From Bacillota bacterium (GTDB lineage: Bacteria; Bacillota; Sulfobacillia; Sulfobacillales; JAIMBI01): a stretch of DNA of 64,000 bases. Of the stretch, positions 27,001 to 36,295 are shown piece after piece (the stretch's first letter is position 1; every line of letters begins with the position of its first letter). The stretch lies in the NCBI GenBank assembly GCA_021846505.1, contig JAJZWV010000005.1:1-64000 (forward strand), given 5' to 3'. Under the pieces are notes generated by a model. That model was not told where the DNA came from and did no database searches. It saw only the letters and a program-made list of their open reading frames with translations. A program made the translations under genes and the position numbers.

Positions 27001-29142
27001 ATCCACCCGCATGAGGCCGCACTGCTCCAAGTTGGGCTGGGCCAGGCGCCACCCGCGCTGCAGATCCTCGTACACCCGGTATTCAATCAGGTGGGACAGC
27101 GCCCGCTCGGCACGGGCTGCACCAGGCCCAAAGGTGGCGCCGCCGTGGGCATACGACCCCGGCGGCAGCCCATATGCGGCCACCACCGCCTCCGCGATGG
27201 TGGGAGAACTGAGCCGGCCCGCCGCGGCGAGCGCACTGTAGAGCGCCGCCCGAAACTGGGTGGTGCGCACAAAGTCGTTGAAGTGGCCGGCTTGCAGCGA
27301 CGCGTCCTGGCGATTGTCGGTGAAGCTCAAAAGCTTGGCGGCCACATTGGCGTCGCCCGAGGCACGGAGCGCCGCCACCGCAGCCAGCGTCGTGAGGGTG
27401 GTGGCGGTGCTGCGCCCCGTTTGGCCAAAGCGCGTGACTTTCCGGTATTCGGACGCCCGGCCGTCATACGCGGCGCCACAATTCAGGCACAGCGGCAGTG
27501 GCCGCTGCAGCAGCCAGACCCGAGAGCCGGCTGGCGCCGCCACTCCGGGTGCCGCGATGGGCACCCGCCGCCGATAGGTGGTCTTGAGCCGGCGCACGCT
27601 GCCTTTGTGCTCAAACCAGTGGTCCGGCAAAGCGTCTTCATTGCCCGTCCAAAGGTTGTCAGCATCCCACAGCAAATACGCCCGCTGGTCGTCGGGCCGG
27701 TCGTCGGCCCAGGGCTCCACCGTGCCCGCCTCGGGGTCCCAGCAGGCGTCGTAGTACTCCTGGCCACACTCGCGGCAAAACAGCAGAGTCCAAAGCGCCC
27801 GCGGCGCGGCGTCCGGCGCGTCCGGGCTTGGGGGAGCCAGCGCTTGCTGGGTCAAAGTCACATAGCGGTCGGAAGGCGCCTCCAGCGTGGCATACACCGC
27901 GCCGCCCCCGCTGAGAAACTGGTGCAGCCGAAATGCAAACACCGGCTCGCCGTTGGCAATGGTGAGCGCGTTGCCCCGCTCCAGCCATGCGGTGAGGCGG
28001 CCCTTCGCGTCTTCCGAGGAGACACCGGCCGCCTGGGCCAGGCGTGCCACCGCTTCCTCGAAGCGAATGGGCGGGCGCCGGCGGGGCGCCCCATCTCCTC
28101 CCACCAAGCCCAGCTCCATCTCAATCCAGGCCGCCATGGGGTGGCACACAAACGCCTCGGCGGTATCGGGTACGTCGTCCATGAGCGCAGCGCGCGTGGC
28201 CGCGCCTGCGGCCGGCGGGGACCCCACCGTGCGCCGCACCAGCGTTTCCTCCACCACCCGGTCCGCGGTGACCGGCTCGCCAAACATAGTGCGCGCCACC
28301 TCCGCAGCTGCTGCCTTGCGGCTCAGGCCGTCGGCGCCGGGGCCACTGGCGATGGTGGCGCTGGTGCCGACGCAGATAAGGTCGGGGCGCGCGCTGCGCT
28401 CTTTTAAGCGGCGGATGAGCAGCGACACATCGGCGCCCTGCCGGCCCCGGTACGTGTGCAGCTCGTCAAACACTAAAAAGCGCAGCTGGCGGGTGGCTTG
28501 GGTCAGCAGCAGTCGATCCGTGGGGCGGGTCAGCATCAGCTCGAGCATCACATAGTTGGTCAGCAGAATGTTGGGCTGGGTGTCTAAGATGCGCTGCCGC
28601 TCTTCGTCGCGGGTTTCCCCGGTATAACGATCGAAGGTAACCGGGCTTGCCGGGTGCTGGCGCGAAAACGCCTTCAGCGCCTCCAGCTGGCTGTTGATGA
28701 GCGCGTTCATGGGGTACACCAGCAGCGCCTTCACACCCGGACCCGGCGCCTCTTGGGCCAGCCAGTCGTAGATGGGCAGCAAGTAGGTCAAGCTTTTCCC
28801 TGAGCCCGTGCCGGTGGTGACTAGGTACGAGACACCCTGGTGCGCAAGATCCAGCGCATCTTCTTGGTGTTGGTACAGGCGGAGGGACTGGCCATCCGGC
28901 ACCCGGAAAAACGCAGCCGCGTCACGCCCCACCAGACCGGCGGCGCTCAGCTCTTCGACGGTGCGCCCCGCCTGATACGCGGGGTTCAGCTGGACCAGAG
29001 GATCCGGCCACAAGGCTCCGCCCTTTAGCGAGGCCCGCACATGGCCATCGATCCGCTCATCGCGAATCTTGATGAAGCTCTCCACGTATCCCTGGTACTC
29101 GTCCACCACGCGGTCTCGCAGCTGAAATACGTCCAGTGCCAT
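24091..29142 (-). CDS. DEAD-box/DUF1998 helicase with C-terminal VSR/DUF559-like nuclease
   Basis: A 1683-residue SF2 helicase. Walker A TGTGSGKSL is near residue 110, DELH (FDELHTYRGRQG) near 226, and helicase-C motifs (SPTMELGIDISDLR, QRSGRAGRGGRSALVV) near 950. Zinc-binding pairs occur in CRECGQEYYDACW, CLNCGAAYDG and CQQCGAW...CPHCESG, and the DUF1998/MZB motif CYLCLMSYGNQ near 1525. The last 100 residues (EHEVLQALWEGGYRLPD...LGVAVFVDGPQHD...GYRVVVLRYDE) look like a VSR/DUF559 endonuclease fold. The ATG follows GGAGGGG, 21 bases after the methylase stop. DUF1998 helicases occur in DISARM and Druantia; the N-terminus does not look like canonical DrmA. Confidence 0.85.
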   Translation of the reverse strand: MALDVFQLRDRVVDEYQGYVESFIKIRDERIDGHVRASLKGGALWPDPLVQLNPAYQAGRTVEELSAAGLVGRDAAAFFRVPDGQSLRLYQHQEDALDLAHQGVSYLVTTGTGSGKSLTYLLPIYDWLAQEAPGPGVKALLVYPMNALINSQLEALKAFSRQHPASPVTFDRYTGETRDEERQRILDTQPNILLTNYVMLELMLTRPTDRLLLTQATRQLRFLVFDELHTYRGRQGADVSLLIRRLKERSARPDLICVGTSATIASGPGADGLSRKAAAAEVARTMFGEPVTADRVVEETLVRRTVGSPPAAGAATRAALMDDVPDTAEAFVCHPMAAWIEMELGLVGGDGAPRRRPPIRFEEAVARLAQAAGVSSEDAKGRLTAWLERGNALTIANGEPVFAFRLHQFLSGGGAVYATLEAPSDRYVTLTQQALAPPSPDAPDAAPRALWTLLFCRECGQEYYDACWDPEAGTVEPWADDRPDDQRAYLLWDADNLWTGNEDALPDHWFEHKGSVRRLKTTYRRRVPIAAPGVAAPAGSRVWLLQRPLPLCLNCGAAYDGRASEYRKVTRFGQTGRSTATTLTTLAAVAALRASGDANVAAKLLSFTDNRQDASLQAGHFNDFVRTTQFRAALYSALAAAGRLSSPTIAEAVVAAYGLPPGSYAHGGATFGPGAARAERALSHLIEYRVYEDLQRGWRLAQPNLEQCGLMRVDYEGLAEFCASEAAWAGHPVLAEAAPAVRETAVRGLLDYMRRDLAIDARALDYSAQREMVTVVEQTLDDLWHPGRVGSLAQPVSFAPEGGDPDRRTKSLGPRSALGQYLRRPDTWKRADAMTEAEYNSFIRALLELLRGQFLAKRTDGYQVMAASLAWCVGDGTPAVDPVRQKFMNTDRAASQQRRANQFFRDLYQDMSRHGQGMEGREHTAQVPAVLRQQREAAFRDGKLSALFCSPTMELGIDISDLRMVHLRNVPPTPANYAQRSGRAGRGGRSALVVSFASEGNGHDQYFFRRPVDMVAGEVRAAQLDLSSEDLVKAHIQAMWLGRSGINLRNSIQDVLQLDDDALPFTDDIERARHLAPAAAQDVAASAERALAALLADGAITRDFIAATVNEAPTALDRAFERWRGLYRTVMRQRALADRGVVQSRSQRDREMAKRQRMTAEHEQALLLNQGQSSESDFYPYRYLAAEGFLPGYNFPRLPLQLVLPVRDESHVISRPRFLALREFGPRNRVYHEGQSFQVDRIHLPAQGLEDLLDEARVCQQCGAWLSTEIRDLCPHCESGLDGASSEFLGSLLQMPTSSARPSRRITSDDEERIRTGYDIETYVEFQRDEPAETVIVGSDAGPLLEVTYAPQAQLHQVNHGWRRTQAPHQGFALDQATGRWNKNPSEGSDEEDGDDGQGGPGATTTRAGIRPWVKDTRNALLLRVVPTPVPEGFRESLTAALSRAIGLAFHLEDREIADALLGKGDTGRILFWENAEGGTATWAQMMARPAIWGELAQTALELCHFDPRDGSERPAEVDPCVNACYLCLMSYGNQRVHRMLNRHLIRDFLLELASAAPSAAGSGAPHRDEQYRTLLAQADPHSSEHEVLQALWEGGYRLPDLAQVRPEADVYAEADLFYRRAGRLGVAVFVDGPQHDAPTRQQHDVAERGELRERGYRVVVLRYDEPWVDQFQRYPEVFGRPG

Positions 29143-29163
29143 AGGCCCCTCCGTTCAGTCCTG

Positions 29164-32100
29164 TCAGCCAGCCGGCTGGGTGCGCTTGCGATCTTGAAAG
29201 CGATATGCCAGGGCGTCGTAGGCGGCCAGCACCAATCGCTCCGTCCGATATTCGCCGTACGCTCTGAGTTCGCCCCGCTTCAAGGTGGGGAACGTCTTGC
29301 CGGGAAAGCCGGACCCCTTCACGGATTGTGGGTCCAAAATGTATTGGAGCTCCGTGCGGCTCAGCCCATACAGATGCGCGTAGTACCCATCCAACTCGGC
29401 GCGCAACACCGCCCGCCGGTCAGGATCCCATGCAAACGGCGCGCCGTCGTACCCAATATCGCGGGCAAACGGCTGCAACTCCCACGCCGTATACACCAAC
29501 TCCACCACCCGCTGCGTAATGAACGCCACGTCCGCAGGGGAATAGGCTTCAGGAGGCAAGATGGGGAATTGCTTCAGCAGAAAGTAGCTCAGGTGAGTGC
29601 CCCCTACCTTCTGGCGGGCCACATAGTCGGTTGCGATGCTGTTGAGGTTTGCCATCAGCGTTGTCGACGCGACCGAGCCCTCGCACGGAAAAACCAAGGG
29701 CAGTTCATCCCCTGCACCGGCCCAAGGAACCACGGCCGCCAGTACCGTGCGTTCGTTGGTCGCGTTGGTGATGTTCCGAAACCCGATGAACCACTGGTGA
29801 TGCCAATCCGTCGGCACCCGCTCCTCCACCTCTCGCTTGTCCACCCAATAGTGGGGCGTGACGCGAAAGTCGGGATCGCTGCGCTCGGCATCGGTGGTGT
29901 CGCGCACTTGGCCGCCGTCGTAGGTGCCCCAGCGGTGATCAAACTGGTGCATCATCTTGGCCTCGTACAGCGGCACCCGATCAGGCCCCGGCTCACTGCG
30001 AAACAGGTGGCTGTCATTGGCCATGTCCATCATGCGCGAAAACTGTATGCCCCAAGGGTTCTCATGGGTCCCCTCGTTGATCAGCACGGGCACTCGGCGG
30101 TAAATGCCGGCCGTAATTTCCGCGTCGGCGCGGGTACGGAACACGGGGCATGTGGCCGTGTTGGGGTTCACCTGCACCAAATCTGGGCGGGTGAGGTCAA
30201 ACACCCGCATGCGATCACGCATGTCTTCAACGTGCTCTAAGAAGAACCCGAAGTGCGCCCGCTCCACGGGTCGGCTGTCAAGCGTCAGCAAACCGAACTT
30301 GTAGCTACTGTGGACTCCCGGAAACAGCTTGGCCCGGTTTTCGAAGTCATAGAGTGACCGCAGCTGCCTCTGTTTGAGAAGGTCGCCGAAGAAATCCCGA
30401 TAGGTGTAGTCCGTGGCAATGGCCGTGGGAACGACCACGCCGGCCATGCCTTGAGGGCCCATTAGGTCGCGGGCCAGCTCGGCGAACAGCGCGTAGGTGT
30501 TGACGTCCCCCACACCGCCAAAGGGGAATCGGCCGCTGGTGCGGGCAAAGCCGCTGGCGGCCTCCGCCTCGTGGCTGGCTTGCTGAAACTCCCGCCACAG
30601 AGCCGGGTCCTCTGCCTGCAGCCGCTCGACGCTCTCCACCCGCCGTGCCCGGTTGGCGGCCCGCGCCACCTCCGGCCGCCGGGCCTGAAACCACTCCTTT
30701 TGCTGCAGCTTGACGCGCTCCCACGGAGGATTGCCGAGCACCGCGTCAAAGCCGCCGCGGTGAAATACCTCGGGGAACTCCAGTGGCCAGTGAAAGAAAT
30801 GGTGCTCCCGTGCGAGCTGGTTGGCGTACGCCACGACGGCGTTGGATACCTCTTGGTCCCTGGCCGCCTGCTGCAGGTGCACGGTGGTGGGCACCCGCAT
30901 TTCATTGTCGGGCGTGAGCTCCGCAAAAAACGGGGCCACGGCCAGGTTGGCCCGCTGCCAGTCCCGCTGCCAGACGGGGTTCAGATCGCGGCTTTGCTGA
31001 TACTGGCTTTCCTTCGCATGCACCGCGTCCACGCTGTCGCTCTTCATCCGGTCGAGCTGATTGTAAGACTGCGCCAGCGCGTCCAGTTGCCAGCTGTCCG
31101 CGGCGCGGGGGTCAAGGGATTCGAAGTGCTGGACTCCTCGTTTCTCGGCGGTGTTGCGCTTCTTAAGACGTTGGGCGGGCGCCTTGTCGTCCCCGGTCTT
31201 CACCAGGAAAGCCCCATCTGGCACGGACACCTCGGGGGCTTGCAGGTCAAACACCCCCACCAGGCTGTCTCCCAGGCGGATGCGGTGGTCCAGGAACGAC
31301 AGCGGCTGGCCAGGCGTGTGGCCCTCAATCCATAGCGCCACCTTGCACAGGTCCACGGCCAGCGGGTTTTTGTCCACCCCGTAGATGGAGTGCTCAATTA
31401 CCTCGCGCAGGGCCACGCGAAATTGGTCAGGGGTGGGCTCCTGCTCCTGAAACCGCGCCTGGGCCACCGCCCGCGCGATGGCGCGAGCCGCGGCCAGCAG
31501 GAAGTGGCCCGATCCGCACGCAGGATCGCAGACGGTCAGCGACAGCAGCGCCGAGACCGGGTCCGGCTCCCGCTTGCGCTCTTCAATCAGGTGGCTCAGG
31601 GAGCTTTCGATGAGCGCCCCCACAAGCTCCGGCGGTGTGTAGTAGGAGCCGGTCGACTTGCGGTCGGAGCCGGCCGACAGCTCAAACGCCCAGCGCTCGC
31701 CGTCCTGCACCCACTGGGGCGTGTAGTCCAGGAGGCTCTCATAGACGCTTCCCAGCTCTTCCACATCCAGCGCGGCATAGTTCACCCGGCGCCGCTCTTC
31801 CCCCGGCAGCACCGTGATGGGGCGTAGGGCTGCCAGCAGCACGTGGTTTTCCAGCCCCGCCTGCATGAGATGCGGCAGCGCGCTCGCGGAAAATAGCTGG
31901 CCATTTAGAGCGGGGATGGGCAGTGGCGACTCACCGTCGGGGTGGGAGGCAAACAGCTCGAACGTCGACAGCAGCCCCTGCCACAAGTCCGAGAATCCCG
32001 ACGGCATGGACCGCGTGGCATGGTGGTCCACCAAGCGCCGCAGCCGCTCCATGCCAAAGGCCTCTTCGTAGATGAACATATAGGGGGAAGAGTCGTCGCT

Positions 32101-33012
32101 GTCCGGCAGCAGCAGGTGCCGCTCCTCGGCCACCATGAGAAACAGGAGCCGATATATCAGCCGGAGCAATTCGCGGTAGTACTCACCGGCCGACAGCACG
32201 CCGCTGGCCGCGGCCGATCTTAGGGCGGCATTGTCGGGGTGCTGCAGAAACCCACTGCCCAAGGTGTCCAGGGCCTGCTTGACCCCGTCGCGCAGCCCGT
32301 CGCGGATGCGCCCCCCTTCACTGTGCGCCCGGCTGGCGTACTGCTCAATCCATGAGGTGGGCGCCGCGTCCACGCTCAGGGGAAACCGAGAGACATGGCA
32401 CAGCCGATACAGGGCGCGGAAATCGTCATACAGGCCGCCGTCCATCATGGCGGCCAAATCCCATTCTATAAAGCTGGGGCGCGCCACCCGCTGGGTGGCC
32501 CGCAAGAGCCACAGCTTTGCGCCATTGCTTAACAGGGCCCACACATGATCGCTGCGGTTCAAATACTCCTGCACCATCGCGTAGGGACTCCGCTTTTGGC
32601 CCTTGGCTTTCTGGCCCAGCGGTGTGGAGAAGCCGACCAGGTGCACCGGCAGCCCCTCTGGCCCACCACACCGGTGGGAAATGTGATACGTCTCGCCCGA
32701 TTCATTCACGGTGGCCGCTTGATTCTGATACACGAGCTCGTAGCCGAGCACGCGAAGCAGCGGGCGCAGCCACTGATCCCGCGTGGCGCCGGTATCGGAC
32801 CCCGCCACCCGATGCAGCGACAGCTGCAGGCTCTTCCAGGCCGACCGCGCTTCCGTCCAGGCGCGATTCAGCTCGGCTTCCAACTCCGCCTCGGCCGAGA
32901 AGCCAAACGCCTTGGCTCGCTGGTCGGGCTCCTTGCTTTCCAGCAGCTGCACCAAGATGTCCTCCGGCAGCAGCCCGCCCTCGGACCGGTAAGTGGTATA
33001 GGTCGAGTGCAT
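29164..33012 (-). CDS. Eco57I/PglX-type adenine-N6 DNA methyltransferase (DrmMI-like)
   Basis: A 1282-residue DNA adenine methylase. SAM motif I is VCDPACGSGHFLLAAARAI near residue 490 and the catalytic motif IV is NPPW (VLGNPPWERVKL) near 757, defining an N6-adenine enzyme. The long N-terminal helical part and the C-terminal target-recognition-like part match large Eco57I/PglX/DrmMI proteins. Its ATG shares a base with the upstream helicase stop (TGATG), so SNF2 helicase and methylase are coupled. In DISARM class 1 and BREX such enzymes mark self DNA. No separate specificity subunit is visible. Confidence 0.88.
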   Translation of the reverse strand: MHSTYTTYRSEGGLLPEDILVQLLESKEPDQRAKAFGFSAEAELEAELNRAWTEARSAWKSLQLSLHRVAGSDTGATRDQWLRPLLRVLGYELVYQNQAATVNESGETYHISHRCGGPEGLPVHLVGFSTPLGQKAKGQKRSPYAMVQEYLNRSDHVWALLSNGAKLWLLRATQRVARPSFIEWDLAAMMDGGLYDDFRALYRLCHVSRFPLSVDAAPTSWIEQYASRAHSEGGRIRDGLRDGVKQALDTLGSGFLQHPDNAALRSAAASGVLSAGEYYRELLRLIYRLLFLMVAEERHLLLPDSDDSSPYMFIYEEAFGMERLRRLVDHHATRSMPSGFSDLWQGLLSTFELFASHPDGESPLPIPALNGQLFSASALPHLMQAGLENHVLLAALRPITVLPGEERRRVNYAALDVEELGSVYESLLDYTPQWVQDGERWAFELSAGSDRKSTGSYYTPPELVGALIESSLSHLIEERKREPDPVSALLSLTVCDPACGSGHFLLAAARAIARAVAQARFQEQEPTPDQFRVALREVIEHSIYGVDKNPLAVDLCKVALWIEGHTPGQPLSFLDHRIRLGDSLVGVFDLQAPEVSVPDGAFLVKTGDDKAPAQRLKKRNTAEKRGVQHFESLDPRAADSWQLDALAQSYNQLDRMKSDSVDAVHAKESQYQQSRDLNPVWQRDWQRANLAVAPFFAELTPDNEMRVPTTVHLQQAARDQEVSNAVVAYANQLAREHHFFHWPLEFPEVFHRGGFDAVLGNPPWERVKLQQKEWFQARRPEVARAANRARRVESVERLQAEDPALWREFQQASHEAEAASGFARTSGRFPFGGVGDVNTYALFAELARDLMGPQGMAGVVVPTAIATDYTYRDFFGDLLKQRQLRSLYDFENRAKLFPGVHSSYKFGLLTLDSRPVERAHFGFFLEHVEDMRDRMRVFDLTRPDLVQVNPNTATCPVFRTRADAEITAGIYRRVPVLINEGTHENPWGIQFSRMMDMANDSHLFRSEPGPDRVPLYEAKMMHQFDHRWGTYDGGQVRDTTDAERSDPDFRVTPHYWVDKREVEERVPTDWHHQWFIGFRNITNATNERTVLAAVVPWAGAGDELPLVFPCEGSVASTTLMANLNSIATDYVARQKVGGTHLSYFLLKQFPILPPEAYSPADVAFITQRVVELVYTAWELQPFARDIGYDGAPFAWDPDRRAVLRAELDGYYAHLYGLSRTELQYILDPQSVKGSGFPGKTFPTLKRGELRAYGEYRTERLVLAAYDALAYRFQDRKRTQPAG

Positions 33013-35948
33013 CAGCGATTCCCCCCCGGCACCAGTACATAGACGCCCAGCCAGTCGGGCGCATAGGCATGGACCTGCACCCGCCCATCTACTAGCACGC
33101 CTCGAAGCCGCCGATAGGTCTCCTCAATTTCGCGCACACGCCCCTGCACCTGCTCGCCGATGGCGCTGGCCTCGGCGGCCAGCAACTCCAGGCCCCACTC
33201 GAGAGCTTCCTGCCGCTCGGCGAGGCTGTCGAAGTCGCTCACGGGCCGCGCCGACTCAGCCAGCACGCGATATTCTCTGGCATTCGGGTGCCAGTTGTCG
33301 GCCCGGCCGCGCTGCCAGCCTGCCACCATCACTTCTTCGGCAAAGCGCGCGGGCCCACTCCCTTCGCGCATCAAGTAGCGCAAGCGGCCCAGCGCGATCA
33401 CCGTGCGCCGGCTCACCGCGTCGGTGACGATGGCGCCGGCGCGCGCCACGCGGTGGCTCTCACCGCGGCCCAGCCCGGCCCGCAGCACGCGCTCCGCCCA
33501 CTCGCGCACCCACGGGTGCGTGCGGTCCAGGACCAGCCCCGCGCCGACGCTGTGGGGGTCGGTATTGATCGCGACCGCGTCCACCCGCGGCGGCCGATAG
33601 CGGCCGAGCGCTGCCGCCGGCACCGTCAGGCTGGTGCCCGCTCTCACCGCCACGCGCTGCTCCCACCGGGTCAGTGCCCGCTCCAAAAACCGCGCGATGG
33701 TCTCCGGGCTGCCCAGCACCTCTTCGGTTTGCTCCCACAAAGTTGATACGTCCTCGGGGCTGATGCGGCCCTGCGCGAAGCGACTCCGATTTTTCAGCTC
33801 GCGCTCAGCGGCCCGGTCCCAGTCGATGTGCAGCTGCTGTGCGGCCGGCTCCGCGGAAAAATCCGCGCCAAAGTCCATCGTGAGCTGCTGGGTCTGCGGC
33901 GCCGTAAAAAAGTACTTCACCAGCGCGTCGACGACCGCCTCGCTGTCGACGGGGACGGGCACCGTAATGCCCAGCGCCTTGAAAATCGCCCGCGCCTTCT
34001 TGATCAAGACGTTCAGCACGGCCGCATCAATGGGGTTGTTTTGGCCGTAGAGCAGGACCGTCTGCACCGTCGGCCGAATCTGCCCGTAGCGGTCGACACG
34101 GCCCTCGCGCTGCTCCAGCCGATTGGGGTTCCACGGCAAGTCGTAGTGCACTACGGCATCAAAGCCCGTCTGAAGGTCAATGCCTTCCGACAGGCAGTCG
34201 GTGGCCACCAGCACGCGCATGGGCTCGGCCACCAGTTCCTCCAGCCGCCGGGCCCGCTCCTCGTCCGGCATCTGGCCGGTGACGGCCAGCACCCGCAAGG
34301 CACGCCACTCCTTGCCGAGGGTCTCCTGCAGCCGCGCTTGGACATAGTGGGCCGTCGCGACGAACCGGCAAAACACGATGGGGTGCCCTCCGGCGCGCAC
34401 AAGATTGCTCACGGCGTCTACCAGGGCCGCCAGCTTGCGGTCGCCGCGCGGCACGGATTGCAGCGCCACTGCTTCCCGCCGCAGCGCCAGGAGGCGGCGG
34501 CGGTCTCCGTCGTGGACCACGGCCTCTTCCACCGCGTCGATGGGGAGGTCATCACGCGCCAGCTCATCGGTCATGACATCCAAAATCTGCGGGCGGCGCA
34601 AGGCGTCCAACTCGGCGGCGGTGCCCACGCCGCCGTCTTGCCCGGCTGCCTCCGATCCCTCTGCGAACGCGAACCCGCCCTCAAGGTTTGTGCCATCGCC
34701 AGCCTGCAGGTCGCGATCCAGCCGCCGCGACAGCGCGTCGGCCGCCGCGGCGGGGCTAGACATGACGCTGCGCAGCAGCGCCAGCGCAGCCCAATAGCGC
34801 ACGCGCTGGTGGCGCTCGGGCAGGCCGGGCGCCCCGTTCACCAGCTCTCGGGTGAATCGCCAGACGTTCTGATACAGGGCGTCATACGCGGGACTTAGCT
34901 GGTAGGGCACCTCCAGCGACTCGCGGACCGGGAACGGGGTGTCGGCGCCCATCCACGCCTGCACGTCGCCACGGCGGCGCTGGACCAGATGCTGGGCCAG
35001 CCGCCGCTCCATGAGGCCATCTAGCTTGCCGCCCTCCTGGAGAGCCCCCTCAAAGTCCGGGTGCACCAGCCCCATCAGGGAGGCAAACGCTTCGGCCACG
35101 CCGCTGTGGGGTGTGGCGGTCAGGAGCAGCAAGTGTCGGGCGGGGTCTTGGGCCAGCGCGGCCACCAGCCGATGCCGCTGCTGCTGCTCATGGCCCGTCT
35201 TGGTGCCGGGGTCAGCCACCCCATGCGCCTCATCCACGATGACCAAGTCCGGGCAGCCCGCGAGAAACGCCTCCCGGTAGCGCTCGCCCTTGACGAAGTC
35301 CGTGCTGAGAATGAGGTGGGGATAGGCGGAAAAGACGCTTTTGGGGGCCGCGGCATCTTCCAGCCGCCGTATGGTGCTGCTCCGTACCACCACGGCCTCT
35401 AAGCCAAACTTACTTTGCAGCTCGTGGTGCCACTGCTCGCACAGCGGCGGCGGGCACAGCACCGCCACTCTCCGCACGATGCCCCGCTCCAGCAGCTCTT
35501 TCGCAATGAGGCCCGCCTCAATGGTTTTGCCAATCCCGACGTCGTCAGCGATAAGCAGGCGCACCGGATCCAGCCGGAGCGCCATGATGAGCGGCACCAG
35601 CTGGTAGGGCCGCGGGCGGACACTCACCTGGCCCAGCGACGAAAGTGGCCCCGCCCCGCTGCGCAGCGCAATCCGCGCCGCATCCCGCAGCAGCGCTCCG
35701 CCCGCAAAGTCGCCCATGTCCGCCACCGTCGGCGCCGGCCACTCAGCCGGTGACAAGTCTCGTGCCGCCGGCCAATACACCGCAAGCCGCTCGGCTTCCG
35801 TGCCGTAGAGGGGATTGAGATACAAAAGCTGGTGCTCTAGGTCCAGCCGCTCCACAATCCAGTCGCGGCCGCGAAATTGGACCAGCGATCCCACGGCCGC
35901 CGGGCTTTCCGCCGATGCCAGGCTAGGCGCCATCAATTGCTGACTCAC
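33012..35948 (-). CDS. SNF2-family helicase (DrmD-like)
   Basis: A 978-residue SWI2/SNF2 DNA translocase. Walker A is IADDVGIGKTIEAGL (Lys about 141), DEAH is VIVDEAHGVADPG (about 239), and helicase-C motifs V-VI are VLVATDCLSEGIDLQTGF and NPNRLEQREGRVDRYGQ. The N-terminal GSLVQFRGRDWIVERL resembles the small beta module opening RapA/DrmD-type proteins. The GTG start follows AGAGGTG. In class 1 DISARM, DrmD sits beside the adenine methylase DrmMI as here. Translocation along invading DNA is the expected role. Confidence 0.87.
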   Translation of the reverse strand: MSQQLMAPSLASAESPAAVGSLVQFRGRDWIVERLDLEHQLLYLNPLYGTEAERLAVYWPAARDLSPAEWPAPTVADMGDFAGGALLRDAARIALRSGAGPLSSLGQVSVRPRPYQLVPLIMALRLDPVRLLIADDVGIGKTIEAGLIAKELLERGIVRRVAVLCPPPLCEQWHHELQSKFGLEAVVVRSSTIRRLEDAAAPKSVFSAYPHLILSTDFVKGERYREAFLAGCPDLVIVDEAHGVADPGTKTGHEQQQRHRLVAALAQDPARHLLLLTATPHSGVAEAFASLMGLVHPDFEGALQEGGKLDGLMERRLAQHLVQRRRGDVQAWMGADTPFPVRESLEVPYQLSPAYDALYQNVWRFTRELVNGAPGLPERHQRVRYWAALALLRSVMSSPAAAADALSRRLDRDLQAGDGTNLEGGFAFAEGSEAAGQDGGVGTAAELDALRRPQILDVMTDELARDDLPIDAVEEAVVHDGDRRRLLALRREAVALQSVPRGDRKLAALVDAVSNLVRAGGHPIVFCRFVATAHYVQARLQETLGKEWRALRVLAVTGQMPDEERARRLEELVAEPMRVLVATDCLSEGIDLQTGFDAVVHYDLPWNPNRLEQREGRVDRYGQIRPTVQTVLLYGQNNPIDAAVLNVLIKKARAIFKALGITVPVPVDSEAVVDALVKYFFTAPQTQQLTMDFGADFSAEPAAQQLHIDWDRAAERELKNRSRFAQGRISPEDVSTLWEQTEEVLGSPETIARFLERALTRWEQRVAVRAGTSLTVPAAALGRYRPPRVDAVAINTDPHSVGAGLVLDRTHPWVREWAERVLRAGLGRGESHRVARAGAIVTDAVSRRTVIALGRLRYLMREGSGPARFAEEVMVAGWQRGRADNWHPNAREYRVLAESARPVSDFDSLAERQEALEWGLELLAAEASAIGEQVQGRVREIEETYRRLRGVLVDGRVQVHAYAPDWLGVYVLVPGGNR

Positions 35949-36040
35949 GCATTACACCTCTAAGTGCGGATAGCACTGCTACCCACTTACTGTATGGCCG
36001 GTTCTATACCGCGGGGCGATTTCCCTGCTCACGTCCCGCA

Positions 36041-36295
36041 TCAGCGTGCAGGCGCTCGCCGAGGGGGTAGGTCATCGGTGGGCCGCCGTGACCAGGGGCC
36101 GCAGGAGCCCAAGCGCAGGGCCCCGTACCACACGCCGCGAATGGCGCCAAACGACAGGATAGCAGCCTTCATGTACTCCGAGCAGGTTGGTCGGTAGCGA
36201 CAGCGGGCGGGCCGGCGCCCAGAGATCTCCCGCTGATAACGCTCTATGAGCCGCACCAGCTGCGCCGCCGCCCTGCCGGGTTTACTGGTGCTCAA
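36041..36295 (-). CDS. yidD: YidD-family membrane-insertion efficiency factor-like protein
   Basis: An 84-residue protein with LIERYQREISGRRPARCRYRPTCSEYMKAAILSFGAIRGVWYGALRL, the YidD signature (Y-R-PTCSEY). It has a shortened, diverged end (SCGPWSRRPTDDLPP) where HPW--GG-DPVP is usual. The TTG start follows AGGA and overlaps the end of the PH-like gene; the longer track ORF begins inside that gene. Chromosomal yidD normally sits with rnpA and yidC; placement in a defence operon is odd. It may help insert a membrane effector or be a co-opted peripheral membrane protein. Confidence 0.8.
   Translation of the reverse strand: MSTSKPGRAAAQLVRLIERYQREISGRRPARCRYRPTCSEYMKAAILSFGAIRGVWYGALRLGSCGPWSRRPTDDLPPRRAPAR

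Noticed and set aside
26788-28407. 539-codon plus-strand ORF opposite the DUF1998 helicase
   Set aside because: Antisense to coding sequence with helicase motifs; no recognisable domain.
24091-35948. Straightforward class 1 DISARM call
   Set aside because: The SNF2 helicase and methylase fit, but no canonical DrmA, DrmB or PLD nuclease DrmC is seen and the DUF1998 protein has a different N-terminus and a nuclease tail.
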